From Numida meleagris (taxonomy: Eukaryota > Chordata > Aves > Galliformes > Numididae), in assembly GCF_002078875.1 (NCBI RefSeq), contig NC_034420.1:4029814-4093813 (forward strand): a stretch of 64,000 nt of DNA, written 5' to 3'. This document shows, piece after piece, positions 33,716-44,800 of this stretch. Every line of letters starts with the position of its first letter. Position 1 is the first letter of the stretch. The notes beneath the pieces were generated by a model that did not search any database, had not been told where the DNA came from, and saw nothing but the letters and a program-made list of their open reading frames with translations. A program made the position numbers and the translations under genes.

Positions 33716-33787
33716 TCCTCGTTAGTATAGTGGTGAGTATCCCCGCCTGTCACGCGGGAGACCGGGGTTCGATTCCCCGACGGGGAG
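33716..33787 (+). tRNA. tRNA-Asp (anticodon GTC)
   Basis: A 72-base sequence with the complete cloverleaf of vertebrate tRNA-Asp. The acceptor strand TCCTCGT pairs with ACGGGGA and the discriminator G follows. The A-box is TAGTATAGTGG and the B-box GGTTCGATTCC. The anticodon loop CTGTCAC has GTC at 33749-33751 (position 34-36). No intron. A T4 run at 33797-33800 is a Pol III terminator. No sign of decay, so probably functional. No other tRNA gene was found in the window. Confidence 0.98.
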
Positions 33788-33796
33788 AGTGCGTTG

Positions 33797-33800
33797 TTTT
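33797..33800 (+). terminator. Pol III terminator of the tRNA-Asp gene
   Basis: TTTT ten bases after the tRNA 3' end. Confidence 0.8.
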
Positions 33801-34226
33801 GCTGCGTGTGTGGGGAAGGATCGCACTATTCGAAGTCAACAAATCTGTTGCGCTGCAGTGCGATCTGATGGCGCTCGGGGCACTGCTGGGCGAGCGGCGC
33901 TGCTGTTCTGCAGTAACGTGAGTTAGGGACTGTGGGGCTGCAACTGACTTTTATGGGTCAGAGATTAAAGCAATTCACCAGAAGAAAACTTGCATGCAGA
34001 AAGCCCCCTGCCCAGTCGCTGCTGTTGCTCTGATGGGAAGTACTGGAAAAAAAAAAAACATCAAGCACTTCAAAAGAGGGTTCTTAACGATTCTTTCAAC
34101 AGATCTGAAGCGAGGCTTGTTGAAATAACACCACTTAAACCAGAATTGTATTTGGAGTCTATTTTTATAGCACCATTCATGATTTCCTTCAAATATCTCT
34201 CCTGGCTGAAGGAATCCCAGACCGCA

Positions 34227-34267
34227 GCCCTGCCCTGCCCTGCCCTGCCCTGCCCTGCCCTGCCCTG
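34227..34267. repeat. (TGCCC)n pentanucleotide repeat
   Basis: About eight tandem units of TGCCC. They inflate open frames on both strands (repeating LPCPA or GRAGQ text), which are not genes. Confidence 0.95.
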
Positions 34268-34580
34268 TCTGTGCGTGCCCCGTGGGTGCAGCAAGGCTCA
34301 GCAGAGCTGTGTGTGCACCGGGTGCTTGTGGCAGCTCGGAGCTTCCAGCCCTGCTGCAGTGCTCTCTGGTACAGCTGCAGCCCTGCTCCAGGTGGCACTG
34401 GAAACTTCCCCCAGCCGCAGGCCCCTGCAGCGGGGCAGTGCCCAGCACAGTGCTGCCTTCATCTATTCAGCCCTGGTGCTGAGCAGGTCCCATGAGACAA
34501 ACCTGGCGGCTCTGGGCACTGGGAATGCTGCCAGCTGGTGCTTGGAGGTAAATATTTGCCTTGTCTCGTTTCCATCAGGC

Positions 34581-34594
34581 TGGCTGCGCAGCCA
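34581..34594. repeat. 14-bp perfect palindrome
   Basis: TGGCTGCGCAGCCA is self-complementary. It sits inside a wider pair of inverted AATATTTG / CAAATATT octamers (from about 34550 to 34600). Confidence 0.8.
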
Positions 34595-37500
34595 AATATT
34601 GAGTTCAGCGCACCTCACTACTTGATGTTTTTATCATTTAAAGCTTGAGACAACTTTTAAATGCTTAAACTAGTGTGAAAATCCCTGTGCTGGCACAGGT
34701 CCCACCTCGCTTGGATGGCTTCTGCTCCTCTCCTTATGTGAGGGCTTATACGTTCCACAGAGCGAGTGTGGCAAAGTAGAATTTCAGATAACCACCCCAT
34801 ATGGCTGTTATCCCGTAAAAAGAAATCCTTATCAAAATCACGAGTCAATTAAAAAGTAATTGCTGAGTAATCTGCTGTCCAGCAGGGGAGGCTTCACTGA
34901 ACTGCTCTAATTCCATTGATATCAACAATTTTTCACAAACGTTGTCCAGTGAAGCTTTGTCTGCATAACCAACAAAGCAGCTGCTGCTTGGGTCTGTGAA
35001 TTCGGCTGATGACAGTCAGCCCTTTATCTGCTGTGCAGTGTCCATGCACGGAAACAAAACTGGACGGGTTTGGACTGCTGTGCCAATGGCTTGCTCCTCG
35101 TGCGTTGCTCCTGAGGTTCCCTCACCTTTACTGGCACTAATGCAAATGTTCATGTGGAAAGAAATGGTAGCTGTAGCCTTTGTGTAGCACTTTGCCTGTT
35201 CCTGCCCTTTTTGCGGCTGCGACACGGCGGCTTGCAGCTCTCTGCAGCTCTCTGCTGCTGTCCTCCTGGCCTGGTGGCGGCAGGCGGCGTGCGTTCCCCT
35301 GATGCTTTTGGAAATGAGGGATCTGAAACAGGAGCTGCAGCGCAGCCAGCGGCACGGGGACCCGCACGGTTGCACACCACTCAGTGCTGTGCATACAGCC
35401 GCTGCTAAGAGACTTCCACCTCGTACTAATCCAACGATCTGGTAATTAGTAAACATTCCTTTAAATGTGCCAGATGCTTGCTTCCTCACTCTCCTGCTCC
35501 AGCTGCCAGAGAGGGAAAAACACATCATGTTTGGATGTGATATCTGGGTTAGCGTTTCCAGCAGGAGCAGGATTCAGTTTGTCTCTTAGTGAGAGCTGCA
35601 AAATGTGTTGTCACCACTCTCACATTCTCTGGTAACATCTTATGTCTGTCCATCCCTACCAGCGGACACCCGGACACCGCATCCTCTGTAGTCCATGCCT
35701 GGCAGAGACTTCAGTGGGCCCCCATCTGAGCGGGAGACATGCCCCAGGTCCTGCAGCATTCAGAAATCCTGTGATTTTGCCAGAGCTCTTTTTGCTTCCA
35801 GGCAGGCTGCCTGGAGACTTTCATCCCTGGGAGGACTGTATTTTTTCTCTCATGCTAACAGATACTGTAATGCTAGAAACTCTTTCAGATCAGCAACCCC
35901 GCATGAATCCTAATTTCTCACTTTGCCATGCTGTGGGCACATCTTTGTGCAGTTCTAAGTGCCGGTGCTGTATGGAAGCACTTGTAGCTTCATGGTTGAA
36001 GGAGCAGTCTGAAAATGCGGAGTGTGTTCCTGGAGGATGTCCAAGTGCATGAAAGTATTCTGCAAATGCCTCAGCCTTGCTTTGAGATGAATTTTGAAGC
36101 CCCTCTGCAACCCATAAAGCCCCCGAGGTGTCGAGGTGGGCACTGCAAGGTGTCCAGCAGCCCTGCTTTGGCCATGAGAGCCAAAGGATCCCAGCCCCTT
36201 TGCTGCCTTTGGCTTTCCATCTTTCAGCGCTCTGAGCGCAAACAGACAGGTGCTTAGCTAAAGCTAAATGAGAGTAACGTGGACGTGGAGACAAATCAAT
36301 GACTGCTAATTTGAAAGCACTACTCTGATATCTTTTTTATTTTTAATCTGCAATTACAAGTGCAGCAAAACTCCCGAGACTTTGTCTCAACGCATATGTC
36401 CCAACAGAGGGACGGCCACTTCTGCACCATATGGCATATATTGACAGATAAGCTGCTGCCTTTCACAAGGCACTGTTTGCTGAAGATAATTTATAGCGTG
36501 CTCCAGTTAAACCTGACAGCCTGTTTCCTACAGGCTTAGAGAACAATCAGGTGTTGTAAAAATCTGTGACTCTTCCTCCCAGGCAAAGTATTTAATCTTC
36601 AGTTGTTCATGGGTGAAAGCAGTGAAATAGAAACAGAGGTGAATAGCCTGTGCCTTTTGGCAAGTCCTGAGAAGAAACAGTGCCCTGTCACTTCCTCCTT
36701 TTTTTCTTCTTCTTTTTTTTTAATAGAGTGCATGTGCTCACACACCCTTAAAATATTTAATGGAGATAATGCAGAGCAGCAGTATCAAAATACATCGTTA
36801 CCAGCTGCAGCCAGCCTGAACTAAAGACTCACCCACCCACAGCTCCCTTGGATGCAGATGAAATCCAGATGCGCAAACACTCAAGTTCTCTGCAAGGGAA
36901 ATGCTAAACGCTACGTGAGAATAGTTGCATCTTGGCCTGTAATTCCATGGACATGGGCAGATTGCTTTTGCAGGGGCTGCAATAAGAAGTTGTTGGCTTT
37001 GGTTGTTGTTCAGATCTGATACTTTCACATTCTGGAAAATTTAAGAAGGCCAAAGTTTCCTAAACGCATGTGCTGACAAAGGATGTTTGCTCCATCCCAG
37101 GATTGCCTTCTGCTGCTGGAAGCATTTCAGCCCTTGCAGCAGTCCCACGACAGAGATGTCATTGTGAGAAGCTCCCAAGAAAGTGGAGCAGCTCTTCTGC
37201 TTTTCCCCAGCTGTAGCTTTATTTTTAGCTTGTATCCTGTTTTAGCCTAGGTCATGTCAGAGAGATAGCAGGAAGAACTTCAGTTCCGTTTTGTGCACAG
37301 CCTCACTGTTCTTTTTTTTTTTTTTCTTTATTAGACAGATTTTCTTTTGTTACAGCTGGGATAACCCCATGAAATTGCAGGTGAGTGCTCCAGATTCCCA
37401 CCCACCCACAGCAACCATAAAAACGGAGCAGCTTTCTATAGGTGACCTCCACCTGTGTTTTCTCTTTCCCTTTTCTCTGCCCATCCCCACGCTTGGTCTT

Positions 37501-40500
37501 CCTCAGTCTCTGTGACTTCCTGTTCTCTGAACCACATGCAAATTTTCTTTAGAGGGAGAAATGTACAGCATCACCCCTGATGGGCCCAGTGTAATTCCTG
37601 ATGGGACACAGAACTGCAGGTTCAGCAGTTCCTACTGCTGAGCCGTACCTGGAGAACACTGGCAAGGAATGTTTAGTTCTCATCACGTATGAATTAACCC
37701 TTCACAACTGTCTCTGAAATGAAGCACGTGCTTCGTGCTTTCTGTTGATCATGATGATGATTTTGAATATCTAATAGTCCAAAAAACCATCGGTGTGCTC
37801 AGCTTTGTAATAGGCACATTGCTACACCCAACTGAGAATGACTGCTCTCTGCAGGTCTGCAGCACGTGGCAGCCCTGAGGACAGGACACAAAATGCTCCA
37901 GCTCGCAGCTTCTGCACGACTGCCATCCCTGCCAGCCGCCATGCTGCAGCCCTCAGGTTCCCATCTGCTGAGAGACACTAATGAAGTCATCTTCCCAGCC
38001 CTGTGCTGGTGCCTGGCAGTCCCAGCCTTGGCTCTGGAGTTTGCTCATAAGGAGCAGAGGCAGCTAGCAGGGAGCTGCACTTTCTAGAAGACTTTTTTCC
38101 TGTGTCTTCCTGCTTCAGATCCAGCCTGCATTTCTGTACAAAAAATGGGTCTGCAAGGCCTCAGCATTATTCGGTTCCCCTTTATAGAGGCAGCAAGTAC
38201 AGCAGCGAGCGTGGAGTGTGGTGAGCTCTCAGCAACAGTGCCAAGCCCTTGGACAGCACTGCGAGGAATGTCTGCTGGAGGAGTGTGAGGGAAAGGTGCC
38301 TTCAGGTTGGTCTGAGGGGCTGCAATCCTGTGCTGGTGGGAATGAGGCACCTGGGCTGTGGTCTCGACTAAGGAATGAACACAGGACTACTTCCGGGAAG
38401 CACGCTCCTCGTGAATGCTGCTGCTTTGTGAGTCGTGCTGGCATTCTGCAGCAGGGCATTTGCCTGTAGCGCATTCAGGGAAGGAGCTACAGCACTGTCC
38501 ACACCAAAACCTCCTGACTGGAATAGAAAGTCCAAGAGTTGAGGGAACAGCAAATGCATTCGCTGGTGTTCCGGCATCAGCTGTGGTGTGATCACAGCAA
38601 TTCAGACTGGGAGGAACCCACCTGATAGCCTCTCCCAGCTCCAATGCTCTTTTGACTCCCTCTCCTTCCCCAGCACCCAGGCACACGGCTGCCATGTCGC
38701 TGCCTGGATGGCGGCAGCCCCTCGTGCTGCTGGCCGTGAGCTGCACCCAGATGTACTGCTCTCTGTACACAAGCTAAAAATATCCCGCACTGTTCCTGTG
38801 AGGGCCCGCAGGCCGGGAAGGAGGCGGGGGTCAGGCGGCCTCTGGGGACGGCTCCCTGTGGGCTGTGGGGGATGGGAGGCATCCAGACACAGCCCGGTGC
38901 TGTGTGAGGAACCTGGGGTTTGTCACAGGAGGGCTGTATCAGCTGATAAGGAGAAGGAATTGTTCCTCAAGTACACTGAGGATCAGGAGGCAACGTGTGG
39001 AGGACAGCCTGGTATCCCTTGGAGCCCGGGGCAGGGCCCTGTTTGGGCCGAGCAGAACTGGAGAGAGATTTCTCCAGCTGCGTTTCTCATCTGAAGGCAA
39101 TAATTTGGTCCTCCTGCTCTTCTCTTTGCGCTGCTGGACGGACTAGTGGAAGGCAATTATGAAGATAAATGTTTTTCCACCTCCCTGCAGGGCATTTGTG
39201 ATTTAAAGAAAGGCTCAGCAGAGGTTACCACAGGCGGTTACAACAGTTTCTGATTGCTGGGCTGATTTCTGGACCACACCATTGCTCTGCTCAGACACTG
39301 CTGAAGTTATTCAGCCCTACAAGATGACAAGAAAGAGAGGGACATTTTATAACAATGTAGAAAATGATTGGCAAAGCTCCATTTGGGGGATATTTTTGTC
39401 AGTCCTACAGTTTCTTCCTTTGAAGCACCTTAACCAGCTGTGCTCATGGCATGGCTGGGAAGGACCGAGGACCACGTCTGTGTCACGGGGCTGTGGGCTA
39501 CTGTCCTGCAACACTGCCTGCTCCAGAAGCAGCCACTGCCCCGTCAGATGCGGCCCTCCTCTCCGGGTTTGTGTTCCGTCTGATTTCTGGGGTCAGAACA
39601 GACTATTCCTTCAGGACGGCTGTGTCAGAAGGAATTAAAAGCTTGCTACTGCAGATCCCTCAGCCCTACCCAGAAGCTGACATTCACCCCCAGAGCACTG
39701 GGGCGATAGGATCAGGCTGCTTACGAGGAGGAAGAAGGGGGAATACCTCTGGAAAATATTTTCTCACCCCTCTTCAAGGTCCGAGGCAGAGCCCCAGTGG
39801 TTGCCCCAGCCAGCTCCCAGCACAGCCCATCAGCACCAAAACCCCACATCAAATGCATCAGTAGTGCTGCTGGGGGACAGCTGGCAGGACCCCCAGGTGG
39901 GAGGAGAGCCAAGAATAAATTAAGGCACAGTGTGTGAACAAATGGCAATTCTGCACCTGCTGAAGGGCCCAGGGTCTCTGCTTCTTGTAGGCTACCAATT
40001 AGCTGCCTGTCCTGGAGCAGCAGGTTGGGTAGAGGGAGGAAGAGGTGGGGAGGGGCTTGCTAGGGGTGAGACAGAGACCCCTGCACCTGATTGGCAGCTG
40101 ATGGAGGCTTTTCTTACTGCTTTTGAAAAGATAATGTTACTACAGCTGCTCAGTGTTAGTGTTAGGAGCCAAAATCAGTGCTAATGAGGTCCTGCAGGTG
40201 TACCCTGATAAGGGCTGATGCAGGGCAGCTGGCTGGGGTTTGCTGGGCTGCTCCAGGTGCCTGGAAGGCAAGATGGAAACAGGAGAGCTGGAGGCTTAAA
40301 CAGCCTGAGGGAGAGCAGCGAGCTGGGAAATGGGCTTCATTTTTGTCTCTCATAGTTCAAAAAAAAAAAAATGGTTGAGTTATCATTCTTTGATACAATA
40401 TTTCTTTAAATTGATTTTTAATGAAAACCATGCCTCACCTATGGCTTAACACGGCAAATCTTGAGGGAGAAGGGAATAGGTCCCAAACTGTGAGTAAGCA

Positions 40501-40889
40501 CACATGGGGAGTAATAACTGATTCAGAGCCCTGACGTGCTGCTGGCACCCCCTGCTCTGTCACAGCTGAGAGCCCGTGCAGCACTGCGGGTGCTGGGCCG
40601 GCTGCTCCCTGGGCACAGCCTCACACCTGCGCTTGGGCCCAGCGTGGGGCAGCACGTGCTGGGGTGCACCCGATCGCTCGGTTTTTATTGCAAAATAAAT
40701 TCAACCCGGGATCAGCTGCCCGCACTCCATCCAGAATGAATTCGACAGAGGCTGTCTGAGAGAAAAGTAATCCTTGCCGCGTGAAGCAGTATCAGCGTAG
40801 AACACTACGTTTAGCTGATTTCTCCCCGCTGCCTTTGGTAAGAAGGCAGCTGAGATTCGGGGAGGGGTGCACTCAGGAACGCGCTGATC

Positions 40890-41870
40890 TCATTCAGCTG
40901 GGCCCCTCTCCAGTTAAACGGGGATTTCTCGCTGTTGCAGCTCCAGCGCTTCGAGTACCTCTCCCCGCCGTGCCTCTCTGTCCTGCAGCCGATCTAAACG
41001 ATGCGTTTCCTGCGCTGATTTCCTGACGGCGCGTCCTGCCGCGGGCCGCTAAGGCAGGCAGCGGGTGCTGGTGCGCGACGGCAGCCGGAGGAGCTGCAGG
41101 AGAACGCCGAGGAGAGGAGCCGCGAGCAGCTGCAGGGGCCGTGACCCAGCTGAGCTCGTCCCGTTCCCAGCCGGGATTCTCCACCCCGCGCTGGGTGGGA
41201 TCTGCCCGCTCCCCTTAAAGCGCAGGGTCGGCTCGTTCGGAGGGCAGCGGGACGGTGCTTTGTGGGACGTGACGCGGCTCGCTCCGTTCGTTCCATGGCA
41301 GGTAGGAGCAGGCTTTACTTTTTTCCTTGCTTTTTTTTTTCCCCCCTCCTCTAGCGCTATTTCAGACAACGGGGCGTGTTTGGGGGGCAGCTACCGTCTC
41401 TTGATTTGCGCCGGTGCACGCTTAAATAGAAAGTGGAAAACTTTCCAGTGCGAGGAATTTAGGGGGAAAAAAAAAATCAACCACGCAATAAAAGTGTCTT
41501 TAGAAAGTGCGAACCCAGCGTCCGGGCGGCACCGGGCGCCTCGCGCGGCGGCACCGAGCTGGGCACGCGTCGCCTCTGGGGGGCAGCAGCCGCCCGCACG
41601 GCGGGGACACGGGGACGCGGCGCTCCCCGGCCGCGTTTCGAGGCCCGCTGGCCGGGGCCACGGCGTGGGATGAAAGCGCATTCCGTGCCTCCCTGCAGGA
41701 TAAATCAAGCTGCGTTTGCAGCCTTCTGCGTGCTGAGGCTCTCCGGCCAAGTTTGGAGTCCTTTTGCTTCTCGTCGCCCCGCGTCACCCGGCAGCGGGGA
41801 GGTCCCGGGCCGGGGCGGCTCGCGGTTGCTGTAGGGCGTGCGTCGCTTTAGGGGGAGATCACCGATCTTC
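40890..41870 (+). promoter_or_regulatory. CpG island, candidate promoter of the DLC-family gene
   Basis: Roughly 1 kb of CpG-dense sequence (CGCCTCGCGCGGCGGCACCG text around 41540), well above the flanks. No other gene starts nearby. It contains a phase-compatible short first exon (ATG at 41295), so it is the best promoter candidate for the SAM/RhoGAP gene at 61.8 kb. Open frames here, such as 41065-41673, are ordinary products of GC-rich DNA. Confidence 0.6.
41295..41301 (+). CDS. Candidate first coding exon (M-A-) of the DLC-family gene
   Basis: ATGGCAG immediately followed by GTAGGAGC, a good donor, inside the CpG island. Its phase (one base into a codon) fits the 61809 exon, so the joined start reads M-A-E-L-E-A-R-E-A-C. 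The ATG has G at +4 but T at -3. Short coding first exons occur in this family. A seven-base match is weak evidence, and other first exons are possible. Confidence 0.35.
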
Positions 41871-44800
41871 GGGAATGAACGCACTGATGGTGTGAGCTGC
41901 GAAACGTGAGAATGGCCCCGGTGCTAGGTGTGCGCTGGAGTGCTGCCCCAGCGCGGGAGGGCTGCTCGCGTCGGGGTGCAGTGCGGCCAGGATCCTCCGA
42001 AACCTGACCGTCCTTTGAAACGTGACCTCCTCCGCGTTGCACGTGGTGTTCGGGAACTGCTGCTTTTCTCTTCTCAGTGAGCAGCCCGCAGTCCGGCTGC
42101 GCGTCATGGGGCCTCTCCCTTCGTTAGGCAAAGCCTATTGGTTTAATTGCTGCATCGCCGTTCAGACTAACACTGAAGATGTCACTGGTGGCGGTGCATG
42201 AAACTGAACGGCCTCCAGAAAGGCTGGAGCACCAAGGGAACCGTGGCGGGGGCTGACGGGTGGGTGATGCAGGCCTGGTGCTGCTGCGGGCTGGGGGTGC
42301 TTCACGCAGCCAATGGCGGAGCACGGCACGCGGCGCTGCTGCGGCTCTGGGTCCAGCTGAACGGCAGATCGGTTTGACAGCAGAGCAGTGCTAACTGAAC
42401 GTGGAGGTGTGTTGAGTGTTGCATTGAACGGTGGTGGAACGTACGCTTGGTTGGGGCTGCACGGGCTGGTGATGGGGTGTGAAATCTTCTCCTAAACTTC
42501 CTGAAGTTATATTAAAAGTGGGTATACAGCTGAAAGGCTGTAGAGTACAGCGTGATGGGGTTGCTGAATGAATGAATGAATGAATTGCAGTGTGAAAGGA
42601 TGAGCTGCTGCCTGCCCCACACCAGCCCTGCTTCCTTTCCCCCATATCCAACAAGCAAGGCTCTTCTCCTGCCGTTTCTGCCTGCTCCGTAAGCATGTGC
42701 CTTGCTTCATGACAAAGGCGCTCTCACAAAGCGTAAGGGTTTTCCAAAAGGATCCATAACTTGGTAAAAACATTCATAAAAATCCTGTGGATTTCAAAAT
42801 CCAGAAGGAAAACTTATTTAAACTTCAGTGCCCTTCAGTGTGTAGCAGACTTGCTCTTGCAGTTGTTGTCCTGCTGGTGCTGCAGACCCAGTGTCCCTTG
42901 TCAGCGCAGGGCTCTGTATGTTCAGGGCTTTAACTTAACACACTACTAATTACTGAAGCTAGAGAGCTGTTTAAAGTAGCTTTAAGGAGAAACTACAGGG
43001 ATCTGCCTTGAGCTGCTTCCAAGCCGGTCGGACATTAAACAAAGCACTTGGATAAATCTAAATGACAACTTGTGACCGGTGTGTCAGACATGGTGCTGCA
43101 ATGCACAGAGGGCATCGCTTCCCCTGGAGCAGACTGGCAGATGGGGGACGGCTGCTAACTACTCCCTTCTATTAATTTTCAAACCATGAGTCTTTCTGAC
43201 CAGTAACACATTATTACTTTGTTTTGTCTGGGATTGTATAGTTTTGGCTCTGGGAAATGGTGCGGCCTGTCTGGGTTTTGGAGCAGCATGATTTCTGTTT
43301 GGTTGGGCTGACAAGGTGATGCTCAGGATGCGTGCGGAAGGGAGGCAAAGTGAGCTGTGTATGCACACCAGGAAAAACGGCAAAATCTTCCCTAGGCTGT
43401 CCCACCCAAGTTTGCAGAGCCTTAGCAAGGTTCTAGCAGAGGAGATGGTGGTTGGCTCTCGGGGGCTGACCTAGGCCATGTTCTCCTTCCCTGGAAGAAA
43501 TGCTTCAAATTGTTCAAGGCAATACAGAACGCAGCACCCCTGCGTGTGTTGGAGCAGCCCAGTGCCACCTACCCTGTGCCACCAGGGTCCAGAGCTGGTG
43601 GCTGGGGCACTGCTGCCAGCGGTGATGGCTGTGGCTGGGAGGTCTCCTTCTGCACAGAGACTGAAGTGATGTGGTGGCATTTTCCAGCAGGCTTGGTTAT
43701 TTGGGGTGGTTCTGGGACTTGGAAGGAGAAGTCTCTGGGGGGGGAAGAAAGATCATGCAATTAACATAAACCTAATTTTCTGCAGTTATCACTGATCTTA
43801 AATTCTGCAGTGTGACTAAACTGCTGCAAGGCCCTCACACTTGCACATTATATATATATAGCATGTATATGAAATGTAATTTCTAGGCACATTAGGGCTT
43901 CTTAAGGAAAGTGCAGATAACAAGCCTAGTGCTCTGCAGGGAAAATATGTGAGCACAGAAACCTGCAGGTCCCTGCCTTTCCTTTTGCTTATGACTTTTG
44001 CGCTCTTGCACTGTGTCAGCATTTGATTCACCCCAGCAGAAGAGCTGAATACAGAGCCTAGCAAGCAGAATTTACCAAGCAAATCCCTCCTAGTGCCTTG
44101 CGTGCTCCCACAGCTCCCTCTGGCCAAAACCCCAAAAGGGTTCTGTGCCATGTAAAAGTGCACAGGAGAGGAGCTGCTAGTATCTACCAGAAATAAGTAT
44201 TTGGCCTGCTGTCAGGCCACGTGAGCCCATGGGCGTTCTTCCAGAGATTGCAGTGGCTGTGGGTGCTTCCTCCCTGACCTGGGGACTAGACTGGTGCCAT
44301 CTCAGAGAAGCAGACCTGCTGGACAGTGCCACCCTCCCGCACACACAAGTGGAGCCCACGTGCAATCACAAGGTGAGGGATCCACCCCTCAGCGTGTCCT
44401 GGAGTCACTGTGGAAGTTGGCACTTGAGCGATGTTCTGGTGCCAGGAGAAGCGAGCACACGATCTCCAGGGAGAAGAGGTCAGCTCTCTTCCTGTTTAGA
44501 TGTCTTTCTAAATATGCTTGTGCATCCGAGTGGGAAAATGGCTGAGAAAACCATTCAAATGAGGAAACAGGAAGTACTTCAAAACCATAGATACAGTTTT
44601 GGCAGCTGAAATGGGAAGCGAGGTGTCAGGTAGGGCTGGTGAGCAGCACGCTGCTGGGCCGGCAGCTCGGGGGCTGGCTCTCACTTGCCCAGCAGCCGCT
44701 GTCAGCCCTGTGCCCGTACGAGCTCCGAGCCAAAGCACTGGGTGCCTTGCAGCAAAACAGTGATGTTCTGTGAGAGGTGTTCTTTGAGTTCAGAACTTTA

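Larger units (their letters stand above)
33801..40890. other. Intergenic region between the tRNA and the DLC-family gene
   Basis: No supported gene. Contains a TGCCC pentanucleotide repeat (34227-34267), a 14-base palindrome (34581-34594) and A/T-rich stretches with homeodomain-like ATTA cores (for example 34840-34880 and 36300-36600). The stretches could be conserved non-coding elements. The long open frames at 33990-34625 and 38588-39864 have no recognisable protein content. Confidence 0.5.

Noticed and set aside
33990..34625. 211-codon open frame
   Set aside because: Length depends on the TGCCC repeat, which stays open in several frames on both strands. No domain seen.
41065..41673. 202-codon open frame in the CpG island
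   Set aside because: Arg/Gly/Pro/Ala-rich text as expected in GC-rich DNA, overlapped by several other long frames. It is in a different frame from the candidate M-A-E start.
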